Source: Pleurodeles waltl (Eukaryota; Chordata; Amphibia; Caudata; Salamandridae). From it: a stretch of 64,000 nt of DNA. Positions 57,999-64,000 of the stretch are shown piece by piece. A model generated the notes under the pieces. It made no database searches. It saw only the letters and a program-made list of their open reading frames with translations, and was not told the DNA's origin. The position numbers and the translations under genes were made by a program. The stretch spans positions 667,368,508-667,432,507 of the forward strand of contig NC_090451.1 of assembly GCF_031143425.1 (NCBI RefSeq). The letters are read 5' to 3'. Every line of letters starts with the position of its first letter. Within the stretch, counting starts at the first letter, position 1.

Positions 57999-58252
57999 AT
58001 AGGTACTTGTAACTGCTTTACCACTTTGTCATTTTGTACTTTTCATAAGAGAATCGTATACCAAACCGTTCAGTGTATGTACACTTAAACCAAAAAGTTT
58101 GCTTTTCTACTCTAAAACTTTTTACAAAGTTCTGAAAAGTTTCTTAAAACTTCTAAAAGTTTTCTAACAGTTAGAAAAAGTTTTTTTCTCTGTGCTTTCC
58201 AAATTTCTAAAACTTTTTCTTTCCTCTCCCTATCTCTAAACCTTTTGCTATC
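57999..58252 (+). other. Gmr1-type element leader with AAAGTTT/AAACTTT repeats
   Basis: The untranslated leader between the primer-binding site and gag contains many copies of AAAGTTT and its complement AAACTTT (58095-58225, for example CTAAAACTTTTTAC, CTAAAAGTTTTCTAAC). The complementary copies could fold into several short hairpins in the RNA, perhaps for packaging; that role is speculative. Confidence 0.6.
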
Positions 58253-60490
58253 ATGTCTGTGGTAGATTCTGCTCCCAAAACTGTCAATGCTACGTATGAC
58301 ATTTTAAACTACAAGAGCTTAAGGAGTCTCTGCCTAAATAGAGGTTTAGTTATAGGAAAGAACCCCACAGAAGAGTATCTGTTTAACATGCTTATGGTGG
58401 ATGACCAAAACCAGTCTGGCCCATCCAATGAGAGGTTAGTAGAAGCTTCCCAGTCTGATTCAGAGGAACCCCTTGAGGAAGCTGGGGAGGGTTCTGATAA
58501 GGGTCTGCCCCCTGGCAAGACACCTAGTAATGCTGGTAGTAATCGAGGTTCCCATCACAGTAGGGCATCCTTTATTCCTAGAGGCCAGGTTACCAGGGTC
58601 CAGACAGATAGGGACAGGCCCCCCTCTGAAGTTTCCAATTTGTCATCTGTGTCAAAGCATTTCCAACCCACCCACCCTGAGGATAACTTGTTAGAAAGGG
58701 AACTCAAAAAGTTGAGGGTTGAAGAGACCAGACTGAAGCTTAAACAGCAACAGCTGGCCTTAGATAGGGAATCCCTAGACATTGAGAAGGAAAGACAGAG
58801 GATGGGGTTAGGACCCCATGGTGGCAGCATCAGTATTCCTGATAGTAATCCTGTTAGAGAGCATGATTCCAGGAATCTGCACAAGATAGTCCCCCCTTAC
58901 AAGGAGGGGGGTGACATCAACAAGTGGTTTGCTGCACTTGGGAGGGCCTGTATGGTACAGATGGTCCCTCAAAGGCAGTGGGCTGCTATTTTGTGGCTAT
59001 CTTTCACTGTAAAGGGTAGGGGTAGGCTCCTTACTGTTAGAGAAAGTGAAGCTAACAATTACACAGTATTGAAGGATGCGCTCTTGGATGGATTTGGCTT
59101 AACCACTGAACAATACAGGATTAAGTTCAGAAACACCAGAAAAGAGTCCTCTCAAGACTGGACAGATTTTGTGGACTGTTCAGTGAAGGCCTTGGAAGGG
59201 TGGTTACATGGCAGTAAGGTATCTGACTATGAAAGCCTGTATAATCTTATTCTGAGAGAGCATATTCTGAACAACTGTGTGTCTGACTTGTTGCACCAAT
59301 ACCTAGTGGACTCGGATCTGACATCTCCCCAAGAATTGGGAAAGAAGGCAGACAAGTGGGTCATAACAAGGGTGAACAGAAAAGTTCATACAGGGGGTGA
59401 CAAGGATGGCAAGTCTTCTGACAAGGGTGGGGACGAAAGTAAACATACTGAGTCTTCATCAGGCCCACAAAAATCCTCTGGGGGTGGTGGGTCCAAATCC
59501 TCCTTCAATAATCAATGTAAAAAGCCTTGGTGTTATTTGTGTAAAGTCAAAGGCCATTGGGCAACTGATTCAAGTTGTCCAAAGAAAAACACCAAACCTC
59601 CCACCACCACAACCCCTGCTGCAAATTCTAGTGTCCCTACTAATAGCAGTGGTGGTGGGAAACCTACTAATAGCCAATCCAAGGGTGTATCTGGGCTCAC
59701 TATTGGCGATGTAGTTGGGGTTGGTCTTGTTAGGGAGACCACAGAGGCTGTTTTAGTCTCTGAAGGTGACATTGATTTAGCCACCTTAGTTGCTTGTCCC
59801 CTTAATATGGATAAGTACAAGCAACTTCCCCTAATAAATGGTGTTGAGGTTCAGGTCTACAGGGACACAGGAGCCAGTGTAACTATGGTCATAGAGAAAC
59901 TGGTCCACCCTGAACAACACCTACTTGGTCAGCAGTACCAAGTGACAGACGCTCATAACAACACTCTTAGCCACCCCATGGCTGTTGTGAATCTCAAGTG
60001 GGGGGGGGGGGGGGGGGGGGAGGTTACTGGTCCAAAGAAAGTTGTGGTTGCCTCAGATTTACCTGTAGACTGTCTACTAGGGAATGATTTAGAGACATCA
60101 GCTTGGGCAGAAGTGGAGTTGGAGGCTCATGCAGCAATGCTGGGCATTCCTGGGCATATTTTTGCTTTAACCGGGGCTCAGGCCAAAAAGCAAAAAGGAC
60201 AGGGTAACTTGGATCCTGGAACAATGGACCAAGTGCTCCCTAAAGCTAGGGGTAGCAAGGGTAAATCCCTACCCACTATCCCTCCCTCTACAGATGATTC
60301 CCCTTCTGAGGAAGAGGCGTTTCCTCCCTGTGCAGAACCTTCACCAGATGAGCTGGCAGCAGACACTGCTGAGCTTTTGGGTGGAGGGGGGGCCTGCCTG
60401 GGAAGAACTGAGTGTGGCACAGCAAACCTGTCCCACATTAGAGGGTCTCAGACAGCAAGCTGTCAAACAGCAAAATGGGGATGTCAGTGA
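58253..60490 (+). CDS. Gag-protease of the Gmr1-type element
   Basis: A 745-codon frame. Residues 145-187 form a charged coiled coil (ELKKLRVEETRLKLKQQQ). Residues about 210-385 are the capsid-like region (KIVPPYKEGGDINKWF, KADKWVITRVNRK). A zinc knuckle WCYLCKVKGHWATDSSC lies near 425-441, with six rather than four residues between His and the last Cys. The aspartic protease follows with YRDTGASVTM near 536 and DCLLGND near 605. A 21-G run (60000-60020) encodes a Gly tract between them. After about 60390 the frame leaves the pol sequence (an indel in the GGAGGGGGGG run) and ends in a spurious tail at 60490, so the last 30 or so residues are not native. The start ATG follows CTATC and is the first in frame. 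Confidence 0.88.
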   Translation: MSVVDSAPKTVNATYDILNYKSLRSLCLNRGLVIGKNPTEEYLFNMLMVDDQNQSGPSNERLVEASQSDSEEPLEEAGEGSDKGLPPGKTPSNAGSNRGSHHSRASFIPRGQVTRVQTDRDRPPSEVSNLSSVSKHFQPTHPEDNLLERELKKLRVEETRLKLKQQQLALDRESLDIEKERQRMGLGPHGGSISIPDSNPVREHDSRNLHKIVPPYKEGGDINKWFAALGRACMVQMVPQRQWAAILWLSFTVKGRGRLLTVRESEANNYTVLKDALLDGFGLTTEQYRIKFRNTRKESSQDWTDFVDCSVKALEGWLHGSKVSDYESLYNLILREHILNNCVSDLLHQYLVDSDLTSPQELGKKADKWVITRVNRKVHTGGDKDGKSSDKGGDESKHTESSSGPQKSSGGGGSKSSFNNQCKKPWCYLCKVKGHWATDSSCPKKNTKPPTTTTPAANSSVPTNSSGGGKPTNSQSKGVSGLTIGDVVGVGLVRETTEAVLVSEGDIDLATLVACPLNMDKYKQLPLINGVEVQVYRDTGASVTMVIEKLVHPEQHLLGQQYQVTDAHNNTLSHPMAVVNLKWGGGGGGEVTGPKKVVVASDLPVDCLLGNDLETSAWAEVELEAHAAMLGIPGHIFALTGAQAKKQKGQGNLDPGTMDQVLPKARGSKGKSLPTIPPSTDDSPSEEEAFPPCAEPSPDELAADTAELLGGGGACLGRTECGTANLSHIRGSQTASCQTAKWGCQ

Positions 60491-61277
60491 CAGCCATAGA
60501 GTTTACTGGGAGGACAACCTCTTGTACACAGAGGCAAGGGACCCAAAACCTGGAGCAACCAGGAGATTGGTCATTCCCCTACAGTACAGAGAGTTCCTCC
60601 TAACTCTTGCAGATGACATTCCTTTGGCTGGGCATTTGGGCCAGATCAAAACATGGGAAAGACTTGTCCCCTTGTTTCACTGGCCTAGGATGTCAGAGGA
60701 CACTAAAGATTTTTGCAAGTCTTGTGTGACCTGCCAAGCCAGTGGCAAGACTGGTGGCACTCCAAAGGCCCCTCTAATCCTACTTCCAGTGGTTGGGGTG
60801 CCCTTTGAAAGGGTAGGGATTGACATAGTTGGCCCCCTTGACTCTCCTACTGCTTCAGGCAATAGGTTTATCTTGGTGGTTGTGGACCATGCCACAAGAT
60901 ATCCTGAAGCAATTCCTCTAAGGACCACTAAAGCTCCTGCAGTGGCAAAAGCCCTCCTGGAAATCTTTTCCAGGGTGGGTTTTCCTAAAGAGGTAGTATC
61001 AGACAGGGGTAGCAACTTCATATCTGCATACTTGAAAGCAATGTGGAAGGAGTGCGGTGTTACCTACAAGTTCACCACTCCTTACAATCCACAGACTAAT
61101 GGACTGGTAGAGAGGTTTAATAAAACTCTCAAAGGTATGATAATGGGACTCCCTGAAAAACTCAGGAGGAGATGGGATGTCCTGTTACCTTGCCTCTTTT
61201 TTGCTTACAGGGAGGTACCATACCCCAGAAAGAAGTGGGCTTCAGCCCCTTTGAACTCCTCTTTGGACACCCTGTAA
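60294..61277 (+). CDS. Integrase of the Gmr1-type element (frame-shifted from gag)
   Basis: The native part begins near 60390, where PAWEELSVAQQ continues the gag-protease protein in a +1 frame. The HHCC zinc module is seen as GHLGQIKTWERLVPLFHWP followed by CKSCVTC. The catalytic core has D in GIDIVGPLDS, D in VSDRGSNFISA and E in GLVERFNKTLKG, the intact D,D-E triad. At about 61221 a second indel moves the real sequence to the frame of the RT entry (REVP here, QKEVGFSPFELLFG there). The last 20 residues of this frame are out-of-frame. The enzyme would insert the cDNA. The N-terminal methionine is not a biological start. Confidence 0.85.
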   Translation: MIPLLRKRRFLPVQNLHQMSWQQTLLSFWVEGGPAWEELSVAQQTCPTLEGLRQQAVKQQNGDVSDSHRVYWEDNLLYTEARDPKPGATRRLVIPLQYREFLLTLADDIPLAGHLGQIKTWERLVPLFHWPRMSEDTKDFCKSCVTCQASGKTGGTPKAPLILLPVVGVPFERVGIDIVGPLDSPTASGNRFILVVVDHATRYPEAIPLRTTKAPAVAKALLEIFSRVGFPKEVVSDRGSNFISAYLKAMWKECGVTYKFTTPYNPQTNGLVERFNKTLKGMIMGLPEKLRRRWDVLLPCLFFAYREVPYPRKKWASAPLNSSLDTL

Positions 61278-63103
61278 GAGGTCCACTCATTCTTGTGAAG
61301 GAGGGTTGGGAAAAACCTTTAAAAGCTCCTAAACAGGACATAGTGGATTATGTACTTGGCCTAAGATCCAGAATGGCCGACTACATGAAAAAGGCCAGCA
61401 AAAACCTTCAGGCCAGCCAGGAGCTGCAAAAGCAATGGCATGACCAGAAGGCTGTTCTGATCCAGTACCAACCAGGACAGAAGGTGTGGATATTGGAGCC
61501 TGTGGCCCCAAGAGCACTCCAGGACAAATGGAGTGGACCCCATCTAATTGTTGAGAAAAAGGGTGAGGTTACCTATTTGGTAGACCTGGGCACTGCCAGG
61601 AGTCCCCTTAGGGTGATTCATGTCAACTGCCTGAAACCCCACTATGACAGGGCTGATCTCACCCTGCCCATGGCAACAGATGAGGGACAGGAAGAAGAGA
61701 GTGACCCTCTCCCTGATCACTTCTCCACCACTGAAGCAGATGCCTTAATGGAGGGAGTAGTTTTGGGAGATTGTCTGACTGCAGAACAGAAAGACAACTG
61801 CATCAATCTCCTTGGCCAATTTTCTGACCTCTTTTCAATTGTGCCAGGTACAACATCCTGGTGTGAACACACAATTGAAACTGGAGACAGCTTGCCTGTC
61901 AAAAGTAAGATTTATAGGCAGCCTGACCATGTCAGGGACTGCATTAAACAAGAGGTGCAAAAAAGAGTGATTGAGCCTTCTGAAAGCCCATGGGCTAGCC
62001 CAGTGGTGCTTGTACCAAAGCCTCACACAAAAGATGGAAAAAGGGAGATGAGGTTTTGTGTAGACTACAGAGGTCTCAATCAGGTAACAAAAAACGATGC
62101 TCACCCTATACCCAGGGCAGATGAGCTCATTGATACACTGGCATCTGTCAAGTATCTTAGCACTTTTGATTTGACTGCAGGGTATTGGCAGATCAAATTG
62201 GCAGAAGATGCTAAACCAAAGACTGCATTTTCAACTATAGGAGGGCACTACCAATTTACAGTGATGCCCTTTGGTTTGGAAAATGCACCTGCCACTTTTC
62301 AGAGGTTGGTGAACACAGTCCTGCAAGGGTTGGAGGCTTTCAATGCAGCATATCTTGATGATATTGCTGTCATTAGGTCCACCTGGGATGAGCACCTGGT
62401 CCACCTTTGGAGAGTTTTGGAGGCCCTGCAAAAGGCAGACCTCACTATCAAGACCTCAAAGTGCCAGATAGGGCAGGGAAAAGTGGTTTATCTGGGCCAC
62501 CTGGTAGGTGGAGAACAGATTGCACCACTACAGGGGAAAATCCAGACAATCATGGATTCGGTTCCCCTTACAACTCAGACCCAGGTGAGAGCCTTTTTGG
62601 GCCTCACAGGGTATTACATGAGATTCATTAAAAACTATGGCTCCATAGCAGCCCCTCTTAATGATCTCACAAGTAAGAAAATGCCTAAGAAGTTATTATG
62701 GACAGCTAGCTGTCAGAAAGCTTTTGAGGAGCTCAAACAGGCTATGTGCTCTGCACCTGTCCTAAAAAGCCCATGTTACTCCAAGAAATTCATTGTTCAA
62801 ACTAATGCATCTGAATTAGGGGGAGGGGCAGTCTTATCACAACTGAATTCTGAGGGCCAGGATCAATCAGTTGCTTTTATCAGCAGAAGGTTGACCCCTA
62901 GAAAAAAGCGTTGGTCTGCCATAGAGAGGGAGGCCTTTGCTGTGGTCTGGGCACTGAAAAAGTTGAGGCCATACCTGTTTGGCACTCACTTTATTGTTCA
63001 GACAGACCACAAACCTCTACTTTGGCTAAAACAAATGAAAGCTGAAAACCCTAAATTGTTGAGGTGGTCCATATCTCTACAGGGAAAATGGGGGGGGGGG
63101 GGG
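61172..63103 (+). CDS. Integrase C-terminus, reverse transcriptase and truncated RNase H
   Basis: The native part begins near 61223 (QKEVGFSPFELLFGHPVRGP), followed by the integrase GPY/F-type region (LQDKWSGPHLIVEKKGE). RT motifs: VIEPSESPWASPVVLVPK, MRFCVDYRGLNQVT, STFDLTAGYWQIKLAE, VMPFGLENAPATFQ and catalytic YLDD at 62351-62362. RNase H: QTNASELGGGAVLSQ, where AAT (62804-62806) puts Asn in place of the first catalytic Asp; then EREAFAVVWALKKLRPYL and QTDHKPLLWL. The protein runs into the poly-G polypurine tract right after LRWSISLQG, lacking the final ADxLSR part. The open frame formally continues into the 3' LTR to 63274. A deletion at the pol end is likely. Confidence 0.88.
63090..63103 (+). 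other. Polypurine tract (14 G)
   Basis: AGGGAAAAT followed by 14 G residues lies directly before the 3' LTR start. It would prime plus-strand DNA synthesis. Its G-only core is unusual but the position is right. Confidence 0.8.
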
Positions 63104-63104
63104 T

Positions 63105-64000
63105 TGTGTAGGAAAGTACCATCTTGCCTGGCATGTTACCCCTATATTTCACTGTATGTATGTTGTTGTAGTCCATGTGTCACTGGGACCCTGCCAGGCA
63201 GGACCCCAGTGCTCATAAGTATGTGCCCTGTATGTGTTCCCTGTGTGATGCCTGTCTCACTGAGGCTCTGCTAACCAGAACCTCAGTGGTTATGCTCTCT
63301 CTGCTTTCCAAATTTGTCACTAACAGGCTAGTGACTAAATTTACCAATTCACATTGGCATACTGGTACACCCATATAATTCCCTTGTATATGGTACTGAG
63401 GTACCCAGGGTATTGGGGTTCCACGAGATCCCTATGGGCTGCAGCATTTCTTTTGCCACCCATAGAGAGCTCTGACAATTCTTACACAGGCCTGCCACTG
63501 CAGCCTGCGTGAAATAACGTCCACGTTATTTCACAGCCATTTACCACTGCACATAAGTAACTTATAAGTCACCTATATGTCTAACCTTCACCTGGTGAAG
63601 GTTGGGTGCAAAGCTACTTAGTGCGTGGGCACCCTGGCACTAGCCAAGGTGCCCCCACATCGTTCAGGGCAAATTCCCCGGACTTTGTGAGTGCGGGGAC
63701 ATCATTACACGCGTGCACTATACATAGGTCACTACCTATGTATAGCGTCACAATGGTAACTCCAAACATGGCCATGTAACATGATCCCCCGGGTCTCTAG
63801 CACAGAACCCAGGTACTGCCAAACTGCCTTTCCAGGGTCTCCACTGCAGCTGCTGCTGCTGCCAACCCCTCAGACAGGTTTCTGCCCTCCTGGGGTCCAG
63901 GCAGCTATGGCCTAGGAAGGCAGAACAAAGGATTTCCTCTGAGAGAGGGTGTTACACCCTCTCCCTTTGGAAATAGGTGTGAATGGCTGGGGAGGAGTAG
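63105..64000 (+). repeat. 3' LTR, truncated by window end
   Basis: TGTGTAGGAAAGTACCATC and what follows repeat the 5' LTR from 55066. Differences include small indels (CTAA missing in the TGATGCCT segment at about 63250) and scattered substitutions. The remaining 2 kb lie outside the window, so the target-site duplication cannot be checked. Confidence 0.9.

Larger units (their letters stand above)
55066..64000 (+). mobile_element. Gmr1-type Ty3/gypsy LTR retrotransposon (3' LTR cut by window end)
   Basis: Long direct repeats flank an internal region of about 5.1 kb: 5' LTR 55066-57979, 3' LTR from about 63105. A primer-binding site adjoins the 5' LTR and a G-run polypurine tract adjoins the 3' LTR. 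The coding order is gag, protease, integrase, RT, RNase H. Integrase before RT, in an element whose RT and integrase are of gypsy type, defines the Gmr1-like group. Reading frames shift twice (near 60390 and 61221), and RNase H is truncated and mutated. The LTRs differ at only scattered positions, so the insertion is moderately young. Confidence 0.9.

Noticed and set aside
60294..60389. N-terminal 30 residues of the integrase frame
   Set aside because: Out-of-frame relative to the protease coding sequence; the native integrase sequence begins near the G-run at 60390.

Overview
This window is eukaryotic, intron-bearing, repeat-dense DNA, not bacterial. It holds one recognisable host-gene exon, the last coding exon of a class 6 semaphorin. 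Around it lies a large load of retrotransposons: a DIRS-type YR element, Ty3/gypsy elements of the Gmr1 gene order, a non-LTR LINE and very long LTRs, together with small non-autonomous DNA transposons. This mix, the vertebrate SEMA6 exon and the long gene-poor stretches suggest a giant amphibian genome, most likely a salamander or newt (Pleurodeles-like). The organism call is inference.

Layout. Positions 1-222 hold a fragment that looks like the end of a dispersed repeat. A 318-bp hAT-type MITE with perfect 8-bp TSDs lies at 455-772. A complete-length DIRS element on the minus strand fills 4755-10705, with inverted terminal repeats, an internal complementary region, gag, RT/RNase H and a tyrosine recombinase; gag and pol carry stops and frameshifts. 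A solo LTR with a perfect 5-bp TSD lies at 11157-13466. The SEMA6 terminal exon (transmembrane plus cytoplasmic tail) is at 14484-15730 on the plus strand, so 1-14483 is probably its last intron. No gene is seen in 16.7-23.5 kb.

A badly decayed second DIRS-like element (about 24.9-26.9 kb, perhaps starting nearer 24.0 kb) is apparently interrupted by a second copy of the 455-bp MITE family. At 29.3-35.2 kb two related Harbinger-like MITEs in opposite orientation flank a decayed Gmr1-type gypsy element (INT, then RT, then RNase H). From 35 to 45 kb there are LINE debris, short tandem repeats, a third hAT MITE with perfect TSDs and a degenerate ACT-rich satellite. At 45591-50852 lies a LINE with a fully open 939-codon ORF2 (AP endonuclease plus RT), a tandemly duplicated 5' UTR of about 1 kb per copy, and a TGATT tail. 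At 55066-64000 is a Gmr1-type Ty3/gypsy element with LTRs of about 2.9 kb (the 3' LTR is cut by the window end). Its domain order is gag-protease-integrase-RT-RNase H.

How they work together. Only the semaphorin is host cellular coding sequence, a membrane axon-guidance receptor/ligand. Everything else recognised is selfish DNA, at different stages from an open LINE ORF to relics. No bacterial-type defence system, CRISPR array, rRNA or convincing tRNA gene was seen. All element classifications rest on reading motifs by eye; no database search was run.
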